A DNA stretch of 64,000 nucleotides from Sphingobium sp. B2D3C. GTDB lineage: Bacteria; Pseudomonadota; Alphaproteobacteria; Sphingomonadales; Sphingomonadaceae. Made by a program: the position numbers and the translations under genes. The DNA is taken from assembly GCF_025961835.1 (NCBI RefSeq), contig NZ_JAOQOK010000001.1:372001-436000 (forward strand), given 5' to 3'. Positions 53,881 to 61,485 of this stretch are shown here, piece by piece. Below the pieces are notes generated by a model. That model did no database searches and had not been told where the DNA came from. It saw only the letters and a program-made list of their open reading frames with translations. Position 1 is the first letter of the stretch, and each line of letters opens with the position of its first letter.

Positions 53881-54420
53881 ATGACGCAACGCTCGATCGG
53901 TGCGCCGCGGCCGCGCATGTCGCGTCCCCGGCGCCCGCGCTGGACGATCCAGCGCCGCCGCCAGTTTCTTGCCGTGCTCGCCGAGACATCCAATGTCAGT
54001 GCAGCGGCACAGGCGGCCTCAATGCACCGATGCACCGCCTATGCGCTCAAGGGGCGTGACCCGGACTTCGCACGAGCCTGGAAGGAGGCTCTGGAGCAGG
54101 GTTATTCCGACCTCGAATTGCATCTTATGCGCCAATCGATCGGCGGGACGATGCGAACCGAAACGGTTATCGATGGCGAAACCAAGGCAGTCAAGCAGGT
54201 GCGGACCATCCACAGCTATCCGCTGACGGTGGCCGTGCGATTGCTGACAGCCCATCGGCAGGAGGTGGAATCCTGGCGGCGCGAAACCGAAGCGGCAAGT
54301 GGCGCTGGCGATGACCCGGGAGATGTGGACGCGCTGGATGCCGAACTGGAGGCCATTTGCGAGCGGTTCCTCGCGGAGGACGATATAGAGGAGAATGCCG
54401 GGGAGGCGGCAGGTGAATGA
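53881..54420 (+). CDS. Small-terminase-like protein (GTA g1 position)
   Basis: 179 residues from ATG 53881 (CAGG 9 bases upstream; an ATG at 53872 is possible). The basic N-terminus leads to a helix-turn-helix-like stretch RRRQFLAVLAETSNVSAAAQ and ASMHRCTAYALKGRDPDFAR. The C-terminal tail is acidic (AGDDPGDVDALDAELEAICE). Position directly before the large terminase and the DNA-binding look match small terminases that recognise DNA for packaging. The stop region overlaps the terminase start. Confidence 0.7.
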   Translation: MTQRSIGAPRPRMSRPRRPRWTIQRRRQFLAVLAETSNVSAAAQAASMHRCTAYALKGRDPDFARAWKEALEQGYSDLELHLMRQSIGGTMRTETVIDGETKAVKQVRTIHSYPLTVAVRLLTAHRQEVESWRRETEAASGAGDDPGDVDALDAELEAICERFLAEDDIEENAGEAAGE

Positions 54421-55738
54421 CGATAGGCTGTCGATGATCGATCGCCTGGCCAGGCTGGCGCCCACGCGGCGGCACCAGTTCTTGCGGAACCTGTCAATCG
54501 CCCAGCGGCGGCGGTTGATGCAGGCTTGGCGCTTTCGGGCGCGACCTGCGCAATTGCCGCCCCAGGGCGACTGGTTTACCTGGATGATCATGGCGGGGCG
54601 GGGCTTTGGCAAGACGAGAGCCGGCGCCGAATGGGTGCGGATGGTGGCCGAGGGCGACCCCACCGCGCGCATCGCTTTGGTCGGGGCGAGCCTGCATGAA
54701 GCGCGAGCTGTGATGGTGGAAGGTGAGAGCGGGCTGCTTGCCATCGCGACGCAGGGCATTGAACCGAAATGGTTTCCTGCCAAGCGCCAGTTGCGCTGGC
54801 CGGGTGGGGCGTGCGCCATGCTCTACGGCGCTGCGGACCCGGAAACGTTGCGCGGACCGCAGCACAGCCATGCCTGGGCGGACGAGATCGGGAAGTGGCC
54901 GCGCGGAGAAGCGGCGTGGGACAATCTGGCGATGGGGCTGCGTCTGGGCAATCGACCGACCATCGTCGCGACCACCACGCCGCGCGCCGTGCCACTGGTC
55001 CGACGCCTAGCTGCCGATCCGCGCGTGGTGGTGACGCGGGGCAGCACGCAGGACAATCGAGGTGCGCTTCCGCAGAGCTTCCTCGCGGAGATGGAGCGCA
55101 ATTTCGGAGGCACGCGGCTGGGGCGACAGGAGCTGGATGGCGAATTGTTGCTCGATCATGAAGGCGCGCTGTGGACGCGGGCGCTCATTGAGACGTGCCG
55201 TTTAACGGGCCCCGTGCTGGAGCGTGGGAATCTGGTGCGGGTCGCGGTCGGCGTTGATCCGCCAGCCAGTGCGGAGGGCGACGCTTGCGGCATCATTGTC
55301 GCAGGAATCGATCACGCCGGCACGGCAATCGTGCTGGAGGATGCGAGCGTCGAGCGGGCGAGCCCGCAACGCTGGGCACAGGCTGTAGCGCACGCCGCGG
55401 AGCGCTGGGCGGCAGATCGCATCGTGGCGGAAGCGAACAACGGCGGCGAGATGGTGCGTACCGTGCTGCGCGGGGCCGACATGGCCCTGCCGGTCCGTCT
55501 GGTTCATGCGGCGCAGGGCAAAGTGGCGCGAGCCGAGCCGATTGCCGCCGCCTATGAGGCCGGTCGGGTCCGCCATGCCCGACCCTTTGCGATGCTTGAG
55601 GACCAGTTGTGCGGCTTGTTGATCAATGGACGTTACGAGGGGCCGGGACGATCGCCTGACCGTGCGGATGCCCTCGTCTGGTGCCTGACCGAACTGCTTT
55701 TGAAGACCAATCCGCAGGCGCGGGTGCGATCACTCTAG
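54413..55738 (+). CDS. Large terminase (RcGTA g2-type)
   Basis: 441 residues from GTG 54413 (GGGGAGG 6 bases upstream; overlaps the g1-like stop by 8 bases). ATPase Walker A is GRGFGKTR (about 62-69), Walker B SHAWADEIGKW, then a coupling segment TTTPRAVP. The nuclease half shows AVGVDPPASAEGDACGII, VAEANNGGEMVRTVL and DRADALVWCLTEL. It pumps DNA into preformed heads and cuts it. The length and motif set match RcGTA g2. A 106-base gap and the LuxR-type gene separate it from the portal gene, unlike the RcGTA cluster. Confidence 0.92.
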   Translation: MNDDRLSMIDRLARLAPTRRHQFLRNLSIAQRRRLMQAWRFRARPAQLPPQGDWFTWMIMAGRGFGKTRAGAEWVRMVAEGDPTARIALVGASLHEARAVMVEGESGLLAIATQGIEPKWFPAKRQLRWPGGACAMLYGAADPETLRGPQHSHAWADEIGKWPRGEAAWDNLAMGLRLGNRPTIVATTTPRAVPLVRRLAADPRVVVTRGSTQDNRGALPQSFLAEMERNFGGTRLGRQELDGELLLDHEGALWTRALIETCRLTGPVLERGNLVRVAVGVDPPASAEGDACGIIVAGIDHAGTAIVLEDASVERASPQRWAQAVAHAAERWAADRIVAEANNGGEMVRTVLRGADMALPVRLVHAAQGKVARAEPIAAAYEAGRVRHARPFAMLEDQLCGLLINGRYEGPGRSPDRADALVWCLTELLLKTNPQARVRSL

Positions 55739-55775
55739 CTTGTCGCTTCACCCCGTTTCGGGAACGATACGGAAG

Positions 55776-55797
55776 TGCTTGCTATTGGTTGCAAGCA
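55776..55797. promoter_or_regulatory. Lux-box-like dyad upstream of the luxR-type gene
   Basis: TGCTTGC and GCAAGCA form a perfect 7-bp inverted repeat around an 8-base spacer, 22 bases overall, 48 bases before the luxR-type start. Size and position fit a LuxR-family operator. Binding by the adjacent protein is inference. Confidence 0.5.
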
Positions 55798-55844
55798 GGC
55801 ACAGCATGATCGTCCCATGAAGCTGTCCCCAGGAGCTTCCACGG

Positions 55845-56552
55845 GTGAACGACATTTTGGAGAAGATTGCCGAGGCATCCAGCCTCCCGCTGCTGTGGCG
55901 CGGGATGACGCGCTATTATGCGCGCAACGGCTTCGGCGCGGTCAGCTATTATTGGGTGAAAATCGGCACCAACATGCCGGCGACCCTGCCGCTGCAACAT
56001 GGCTTCTCCAAAAAGGAGGTGGCGCTCTATTGCTCGTTCGATTTCCAGCGGCTGGATATCGTGCCGCGCGCGGCGCTGGCAGCAGGCGTACCCATTCGGT
56101 GGCATGAGGTGTGGGGCAATACCGAACTCACGGTAGAGGAGCGCCAGTTTCTGGAGGCCATGCGGCAGATCGATTTCACCGATGGGTTCTCCTTGCCCTG
56201 CTATGGCCCCGGCAATCGCAATGGCGTCGTCGGCCTGGGGAGGATCGCGCCGGGTGCGGACCTGAGCGAAGAGCGCATGACCCAGCTGCATTTTGCGGCG
56301 CAAGCGGCGCATTTGCGGATCTGCGGCCTTTTTGCGGAGGAAACGGGGCGGGAACGGCAACTCTCGGCGCGGGAAAAGGAGATCCTGCACTGGGTGGCGC
56401 GGGGTAAAAGCAACACGGTGATTGCCGACATCCTCCAGATATCGCCGGGAACGGTCGATACCTATATGCGGCGGATTTACGAGAAACTGGAGGTGTCTGA
56501 CCGGACGTCTGCCGCCGTCAAAGGTGTGGGGTCGGGCTTGATCGCCGCCTGA
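55845..56552 (+). CDS. LuxR-family regulator with autoinducer-binding-like domain, inside the GTA cluster
   Basis: 235 residues from GTG 55845 (AGGAG 9 bases upstream). Residues 1-160 resemble the AHL-binding domain; judged by eye Y61, D70, W85 and G113 equivalents (TraR numbering) are kept (LYCSFDFQRLDIVPR, VPIRWHEV, DGFSLP) but the W57 and P71 positions are not. The GerE HTH is LSAREKEILHWVARGKSNTV followed by IADILQISPGTVDTYMRRIY. No luxI is in the window, so it is a LuxR solo. It sits between terminase and portal on the same strand, followed by a terminator, which points to control of the GTA. Confidence 0.88.
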   Translation: MNDILEKIAEASSLPLLWRGMTRYYARNGFGAVSYYWVKIGTNMPATLPLQHGFSKKEVALYCSFDFQRLDIVPRAALAAGVPIRWHEVWGNTELTVEERQFLEAMRQIDFTDGFSLPCYGPGNRNGVVGLGRIAPGADLSEERMTQLHFAAQAAHLRICGLFAEETGRERQLSAREKEILHWVARGKSNTVIADILQISPGTVDTYMRRIYEKLEVSDRTSAAVKGVGSGLIAA

Positions 56553-56618
56553 TCCATTCCCGCGCGATCGGGGGCGTTGCCGCGCATCGGCCGTCGCGAC
56601 CGATAAGTGAATCTTGCA

Positions 56619-56648
56619 GCCGCCAGCCCCGACGCTGGCGGCTTTTTT
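56619..56648 (+). terminator. Strong terminator between luxR-type gene and portal
   Basis: GCCGCCAGC and GCTGGCGGC form a perfect 9-bp stem with a 6-base loop, followed by six T. The portal GTG is only 26 bases further on. Confidence 0.92.
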
Positions 56649-56673
56649 CGTGCGCAAGCGAGGAGACGATCAG

Positions 56674-57819
56674 GTGAAATGGTTTGGACGAAAAGCCGCG
56701 TCGACACCGACGCGGCCGCCGCTGGCGCGCGCCTGGCTGGGGCTTGGCTGGGCAGGAGCGGGCGACTGGCCGCAAAGCTATGAGGCGCAGCTCAAGGCGT
56801 CAGTGATTGCCAACCCGGTAGCGCAGCGTGCGGTGCGGCTGGTGGCGGAGGCGGCGGGAAGCGCGGCGTTGCACGCGGTGGCTGCCAAGGAGGGGGATGC
56901 GCAAGCGGCTCTGGCGCTCGTGCAGCGGCGCGTGGCGGGGCAAAGTCTCATCGAGACGCTCGCCGCGCATGTGCTGCTGCATGGCAATGGTTACGCACAG
57001 ATTGGCCATGGCGCCGATGGTCTGCCCGCGACCCTCTATGCCCTGCGCCCCGAACGGGTGACAATCGAGCAAGATCGCGCCGGCTGGCCGGTGGGCTATC
57101 GCTACCGGGCGGGCGAAAGCGAGATGCGCTATGCCAGCGAGGATGCGGCAGGGCGGACTGCGGTCATCCACGTCAAAGCGATCAACCCGGCAGACGATCA
57201 TTATGGGCTAGGCTGCCTGGGCGCTGCAGCGGGTGCGGTGGCGATTCACAATGCGGCGACGCAGTGGAACAAGGCGCTGCTCGATAATGCAGCGCGGCCA
57301 TCCGGCGCGCTCATTTATGCGCCGGGCGATGGCAGCGTGCTCGCGCCCGAGCAGTTCGCCCGGCTGAAGGCCGAACTGGAAGGTGCGTTTCAGGGTGCGG
57401 ACAATGCGGGGCGGCCTATGCTGCTGGAGGGCGGGCTGAATTGGCAGTCGATGAGCCTTTCCCCGCACGACATGGATTTCGTGGCGCTGAAGGCAGCGGC
57501 GGCGCGGGACATCGCGCTCGCCTTCGGTGTGCCTCCCGTGCTGATTGGGATGCCGGGGGACAGCACCTACTCGAATTATCGGGAGGCCAATAAGGCGCTG
57601 TGGCGGCAAAGCGTCCTGCCGCTGCTGGCCAAACTGCTTGGCGCGCTCGGGCAGGGGCTGCGCGACTTCTGGCCCGAACTGGTGCTGGAGGTCGATCTCA
57701 ACCGCTTGCCCGCGCTCGCCGAGGACAGGATGCTGCTGTGGGACCGGATCGAGAGGGCCGATTTCCTTTCGACCGAGGAAAAGCGCGCGATGCTGGGGCT
57801 GGACGCCACGCGCGCATGA
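56674..57819 (+). CDS. Phage-type portal protein (RcGTA g3-like)
   Basis: 381 residues from GTG 56674 (AGGAG 8 bases upstream). Portal marks include NPVAQRAVRLVAEAAGSAAL, LLHGNGYAQIGHGADGLPAT, FGVPPVLIGMPGDSTYSNYR and EANKALWRQSVLPLLAKLLG. It forms the dodecameric ring at the head vertex through which DNA passes. The stop overlaps the protease start (ATGA). It begins just beyond an intrinsic terminator, so its mRNA must come from read-through or a promoter in the luxR-type gene. Confidence 0.92.
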   Translation: MKWFGRKAASTPTRPPLARAWLGLGWAGAGDWPQSYEAQLKASVIANPVAQRAVRLVAEAAGSAALHAVAAKEGDAQAALALVQRRVAGQSLIETLAAHVLLHGNGYAQIGHGADGLPATLYALRPERVTIEQDRAGWPVGYRYRAGESEMRYASEDAAGRTAVIHVKAINPADDHYGLGCLGAAAGAVAIHNAATQWNKALLDNAARPSGALIYAPGDGSVLAPEQFARLKAELEGAFQGADNAGRPMLLEGGLNWQSMSLSPHDMDFVALKAAAARDIALAFGVPPVLIGMPGDSTYSNYREANKALWRQSVLPLLAKLLGALGQGLRDFWPELVLEVDLNRLPALAEDRMLLWDRIERADFLSTEEKRAMLGLDATRA

Positions 57820-58235
57820 GCGCCGGCACCGTGCGGTTCGCCGGCTATGCGGCGATCTTCGACAAGATTGATCAGGGCGGCGATGTCATCGCGCCGGGCG
57901 CCTTCTCGGCCAGCCTCGCGCGCCGTGCGGTGACAGCGCTGCCGCTGCTCTGGCAGCATCGGGCGGGCGCGGTGATCGGCCGGATCGATCATGTCGCGGA
58001 GGACTCACGCGGGTTGCGGGTGATCGGCACGATTAGTGCGTCCGGCGCGACCGCCGAACAGGCGAAGGCGCTGCTGCGCGATCGCCGGATCGAGGGATTG
58101 TCCTTCGGCTATCGCGTGGCGGCGGCGGAGGGCCATCAACCCCGCCGGCTGGATGCGCTCGATCTGGTCGAGGTGAGCCTGGTGACTCACCCGATGCAGC
58201 CGCTGGCGCGGGTTCACGCAGTGGAGGCTGGCTGA
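57816..58235 (+). CDS. HK97-family prohead protease (RcGTA g4-like)
   Basis: 139 residues. Starts GTVRFAGYAAIFDKIDQGGD; catalytic residues likely the His of LLWQHRAGAVIG, the Ser of IEGLSFGYRV and the Glu in LDLVEVSLVTHPM. It cleaves the N-terminal scaffolding part of the capsid protein during head maturation. Compact for the family. Coupled to portal by ATGA. Followed by a terminator hairpin before the capsid gene. Confidence 0.92.
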   Translation: MSAGTVRFAGYAAIFDKIDQGGDVIAPGAFSASLARRAVTALPLLWQHRAGAVIGRIDHVAEDSRGLRVIGTISASGATAEQAKALLRDRRIEGLSFGYRVAAAEGHQPRRLDALDLVEVSLVTHPMQPLARVHAVEAG

Positions 58236-58264
58236 CAGCGCGCACCGACTTTCTAGATGTTCAA

Positions 58265-58294
58265 GGGGCCGACTGCGGCCCCATTTTTGTTTTT
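58265..58294 (+). terminator. Terminator between protease and capsid genes
   Basis: GGGGCCG and CGGCCCC form a perfect 7-bp stem with an ACTG loop, followed by ATTTTTGTTTTT. The capsid start lies 20 bases further. Confidence 0.85.
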
Positions 58295-58314
58295 GACGGC
58301 AGGAGAATGACGCA

Positions 58315-59466
58315 ATGCAGGACGTGGAAACCAAGAGCCTTGAGGAGAGCTTCGACGCGATCCTGCAGGCAGACCGGCTGACGGGCATGGAGGCCCGGAT
58401 GGATGCCTTTGACGAGGCGCTGCGCAAGCAGGCCGAGCGGGCGGTGGCGCTGGCCGGTCGGCCGCCGCTGGACGGCGCCAAGGGCAGCGATGTCGACCCG
58501 GCGCGCGCGGCCTTCACCGACCGCTATCTGCGGCGCGGCATCGAGGCCGGTGTGGAGCTGAAGAGCTTCTCGGGCGCGAGCGGCGGCAGCGGTGGCTATG
58601 CGGTGCCGCGCGAGATCGACCAGATGATCGACGCGGCGCTCAAATCAATCTCCCCGATCCGTGCGGTGGCCAATGTGGTGCGCACGGGGTCGGCGGGATA
58701 TCGCAAGCTTGTGACGACCGGCGGTGTCGTATCCGGCTGGGCGGCCGAGACGGCAGCGCGGCCCGAGACGGCGACCCCCACCTTCCAAGAAATCGCGCCG
58801 CCCTCGGGTGATCTTTACGCCAATCCGTCGGCCAGCCAGGCGATGCTGGACGATGCCCAGTTCGATGTGGAGAGCTGGCTCGCCGAGGAAATCGCCCGCG
58901 AATTTGGCCGGGCCGAGGGCGCGGCATTCATCAATGGCGACGGGACCAGCAAGCCCAAGGGCTTCCTGACGTATGCCACCACCAATCAGGCGGACAGCGT
59001 TCGTCCATTCGGGTCGCTGCAATATGTCGCATCCGGGGCAGCGGGCGGCTTCCCGGCCAGCAATCCGCAGGATCGGCTGATCGACCTCGTCCAGTCGCTA
59101 CGGGCGCCCTATCGGCAGGGTGCGGTATTCGTGATGAATGCCGCGACGCTGGCGACGATCCGCAAGTTCAAGACCAGTGACGGCGCGTTCCTCTGGCAGC
59201 CGAGCCTGATTGCGGGTCAGCCTGCGACGCTGCTCGGCTATCCGGTGATCGAGGCCGAGGACATGCCCGACATCGCCGCCAACAGCCTTTCCATCGCCTT
59301 CGGCAACTTCGCCAATGGCTATGTGATCGCCGAGCGCAGCGAGACGAGCATTCTGCGCGATCCCTTCACCAACAAGCCGTTCGTCCACTTCTACGCAGTG
59401 AAGCGGATCGGCGGCGCGGTCGCCAACAGCGAGGCCATCAAGCTCATGAAGTTCGCCGCCTCCTGA
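58315..59466 (+). CDS. HK97-fold major capsid protein (RcGTA g5-like)
   Basis: 383 residues. About 60 N-terminal residues form a helical scaffold-like segment (LEESFDAILQADRLTGMEAR, FDEALRKQAERAVALAG). The HK97 body begins SGGSGGYAVPREIDQMIDAA and includes FGRAEGAAFINGDGTSKPKG, VFVMNAATLATIRKFKTSDG and LLGYPVIEAEDMP. The protease upstream probably removes the N-terminal part. Bracketed by two intrinsic terminators, which is unusual for the most abundant structural protein and suggests a separate mRNA. AGGAG lies 10 bases before the ATG. Confidence 0.94.
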   Translation: MQDVETKSLEESFDAILQADRLTGMEARMDAFDEALRKQAERAVALAGRPPLDGAKGSDVDPARAAFTDRYLRRGIEAGVELKSFSGASGGSGGYAVPREIDQMIDAALKSISPIRAVANVVRTGSAGYRKLVTTGGVVSGWAAETAARPETATPTFQEIAPPSGDLYANPSASQAMLDDAQFDVESWLAEEIAREFGRAEGAAFINGDGTSKPKGFLTYATTNQADSVRPFGSLQYVASGAAGGFPASNPQDRLIDLVQSLRAPYRQGAVFVMNAATLATIRKFKTSDGAFLWQPSLIAGQPATLLGYPVIEAEDMPDIAANSLSIAFGNFANGYVIAERSETSILRDPFTNKPFVHFYAVKRIGGAVANSEAIKLMKFAAS

Positions 59467-59494
59467 GGAGGCCCTGATCGGCGAACCGATGAGG

Positions 59495-59535
59495 GGCGCC
59501 ATGCCGGTCTCTCCCCGCCGGCATGGCGCCTTTTT
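59495..59535 (+). terminator. Strong terminator after the capsid gene
   Basis: GGCGCCATGCCGG and CCGGCATGGCGCC form a perfect 13-bp stem with a 10-base loop, followed by TTTTT. The next tail-side gene starts 26 bases on. Confidence 0.92.
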
Positions 59536-59561
59536 CTCATGCTTGAAGGACGGCTGCGATC

Positions 59562-60101
59562 ATGACCGTGACAATCGAGAAGGGTGGGCCGCTCGCGGTG
59601 CCGCTCGAAGACCTGAAGCAGTATCTGGGCATCAGCCTTAGCGACGATGATGCTGCGCTCACCGATCTGCTGTGCGCGGCGAGCGAGGCGGCCGAGCAAT
59701 ATCTCGGCCAGATGCTGATCGAGAGAGCTGTGACCGAAGTGCGCGGCGCCAGCGGCGCATGGGGTCGGCTGACGATGGCGCCGGTCAGCGCGATCAGCAG
59801 CATTGAAGGACTGCCGGCGGATGGCGCGGCGTTCGTCCTGCCGGTTACGGCCTATGCCATCGATATCGATGGGCAGGGGGCGGGATGGGTGCGGATCCTC
59901 AATCCGGGATCGGCCGGGCGGGTTCGCTTGACCTATCGTGCTGGCCTTGCCCTTGCCACGGACAATGTGCCCGATGCGCTTCAGCACGCCGTCGTTCGGC
60001 TGGCGGGCGAGTGGTATGCGCGACGCGACGGGCTGGAGGGAGACCTGCCGGCTTCCGTTGTCTCCCTGTTGCGACCCTGGCGTCGGGTGCACCTCGCATG
60101 A
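59562..60101 (+). CDS. Head-tail adaptor protein (RcGTA g6-like)
   Basis: 179 residues. Helical N-terminal half (VPLEDLKQYLGISLSDDDAA, LLCAASEAAEQYLGQMLIER) followed by a beta-rich middle and a C-terminal helix (VPDALQHAVVRLAGEWYARR). This is the layout of phage gp6-like connectors and RcGTA g6, which sits on the portal ring. The stop overlaps the next start by ATGA. There is no room for a g7-like stopper gene between them. Confidence 0.82.
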   Translation: MTVTIEKGGPLAVPLEDLKQYLGISLSDDDAALTDLLCAASEAAEQYLGQMLIERAVTEVRGASGAWGRLTMAPVSAISSIEGLPADGAAFVLPVTAYAIDIDGQGAGWVRILNPGSAGRVRLTYRAGLALATDNVPDALQHAVVRLAGEWYARRDGLEGDLPASVVSLLRPWRRVHLA

Positions 60102-60493
60102 GCGGCGAGACGGCAGTGAGGGGGGTGGTGATCGCCGCACTCCGCAACGATGCGGACCTGATGGCCCTGGTCAACCTCGTGAGCAATGGCGGGCCGATCA
60201 AGGCAAGCCCGCCCTGGCTTCTGGTCGGCGAGATGATGTCGACCGCCTGGGGCGCGCGGGATGTGACGGGTCTGGCGCTCCGCTTGCCCATCCAGCTGGT
60301 CGTTCGTGGCGATGATCTGGCGCGGGTGACCGCCGTGCTGGCGCGTGTGGACGCCGTGCTCGCGGGGGTCGATGGCGATCTGGGCGACTGGCGGATCACC
60401 AGCCTGCGCTTCGAGCGATCACGCATTTTGCGCAGCCGCACCGAGTGGCGAGCGAGCGCCGACTATGCCGTGCGGGCGGCGCGACTGAATTGA
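60098..60493 (+). CDS. DUF3168 tail-terminator-like protein (RcGTA g8-like)
   Basis: 131 residues from ATG 60098. Family landmarks: VRGVVIAALRNDADLMALVN, then ALRLPIQLVVRGDDLARVTA and LRFERSRILRSRTEWRASAD. DUF3168 proteins cap the tail end that meets the head. Coupled to the adaptor gene by ATGA. Followed by a nested inverted repeat before the tail-tube gene. Confidence 0.85.
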   Translation: MSGETAVRGVVIAALRNDADLMALVNLVSNGGPIKASPPWLLVGEMMSTAWGARDVTGLALRLPIQLVVRGDDLARVTAVLARVDAVLAGVDGDLGDWRITSLRFERSRILRSRTEWRASADYAVRAARLN

Positions 60494-60496
60494 AGA

Positions 60497-60534
60497 CCGC
60501 ATCTCGACTTCGCTCGGTGCGAGCGGGGATGCGG
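60497..60534. repeat. Nested inverted repeat between tail genes
   Basis: Outer arms CCGCATC/GATGCGG and inner arms CGCTCG/CGAGCG (loop GTG) form a two-stem element. There is no T tract. It resembles intergenic sphingomonad repeats carrying TCTCGACTTCGCTCG. Confidence 0.55.
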
Positions 60535-60554
60535 ATACAGAAAGGATCAAGGCG

Positions 60555-60962
60555 ATGGCAGTGGAGAAGGGCAGCGCGTTTCTGCTCAAGATCGGCAATG
60601 GCAGCACGCCGGTAAGCTATGCGACGGTGGCGGGGCTGCGGGCCACGCAGCTTTCCGTCAATGGTGAGGCGGTGAATGTCACCTCCAAGGATTCCGGCGG
60701 CTGGCGCGACCTTCTGCCTGGCGCGGGGGTGCGCTCCGTGAGCGTGTCAGGCTCCGGGATCTTTACCGGATCGGCGGCGGAAACCCGGCTGCGCAATCAT
60801 GCGCTGGCGGGCGCCATCGACGATTATGAACTGAGCTTTGAGAGCGGCGAGAAGCTGCGTGGGCGGTTTCTGGTTACGCGGCTGGACTATGCCGGCGATT
60901 ATAATGGCGAACGCACCTATACGCTCGCGCTGGAGAGCTCCGGTGCCGTGAGCGCGCTGTGA
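60555..60962 (+). CDS. Major tail tube protein (RcGTA g9-like)
   Basis: 135 residues. GSAFLLKIGNGSTPVSYATV, TQLSVNGEAVNVTSKDSGGW and SFESGEKLRGRFLVTRLDYA match the TP901-1/GTA major tail protein pattern. It polymerises into the tail tube of the siphovirus-like particle. The stop overlaps the next start (GTGA). Confidence 0.9.
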   Translation: MAVEKGSAFLLKIGNGSTPVSYATVAGLRATQLSVNGEAVNVTSKDSGGWRDLLPGAGVRSVSVSGSGIFTGSAAETRLRNHALAGAIDDYELSFESGEKLRGRFLVTRLDYAGDYNGERTYTLALESSGAVSAL

Positions 60963-61279
60963 GCGGGGCGGTCCCGAATGAGGCGCGGGGGGAAGCCGCG
61001 CTGATGGTCGGCGAGCACTGCCTGACGGTGCGCCCGACCTTTGCGGCGTTGGTCGCTGCCGAGCGTGAGACCGGGCCGTTGATTGCGCTGGTCGAGCGCG
61101 CGGCGGACGGGCGGCTCGGCCTCGCCGAGATGGAAGCTCTGTTGTGGCACTGCCTTGCGGATCGACCCGAGGCAATGGCCCGGGCCGATCTGGGCGACGC
61201 GCTGATCGCGCAAGGCGTGGGCGTGGCCTTGCCGGCGCTCCGGGCAATCATGCGGCAGGTCGTGGCTGGCGGGGCATGA
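60959..61279 (+). CDS. GTA gp10-type tail assembly chaperone
   Basis: 106 residues from GTG 60959. Family sequence: GEHCLTVRPTFAALVAAERE, then LGLAEMEALLWHCLA and GDALIAQGVGVALPALRAIM. This is the GTA-gp10 family, thought to help tape-measure folding. Coupled at both ends (GTGA upstream, ATGA downstream). Confidence 0.88.
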   Translation: MSGAVPNEARGEAALMVGEHCLTVRPTFAALVAAERETGPLIALVERAADGRLGLAEMEALLWHCLADRPEAMARADLGDALIAQGVGVALPALRAIMRQVVAGGA

Positions 61280-61485
61280 CGTCGGCCTGCTTTGCGGAGG
61301 TCGCTCGGACGTTGGCCGGGCAGGCCGGGCTGTTGCTCGGCTGGCGCCCCGACGAGTTCTGGCGCGCGACGCCGGCCGAGCTGGCCGACGCCCTGGCGGT
61401 GTTGCGCGATCTGGCCGGGCCTCAGGTCGCGCCGTTCGACCGATCTGCACTGGCCAAGATGATGGAAAGGCATCCCGATGGATGA
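61276..61485 (+). CDS. Second small tail chaperone (RcGTA g10.1-like)
   Basis: 69 residues from ATG 61276. FAEVARTLAGQAGLLLGWRP and DEFWRATPAELADALAVLRD match the rcc01693/phage tail chaperone family. In long-tailed phages two chaperones (gpG and gpGT) are often made by frameshift; here they are two separate genes with overlapping ends. Stop overlaps the tape-measure start by 8 bases. Confidence 0.85.
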   Translation: MTSACFAEVARTLAGQAGLLLGWRPDEFWRATPAELADALAVLRDLAGPQVAPFDRSALAKMMERHPDG

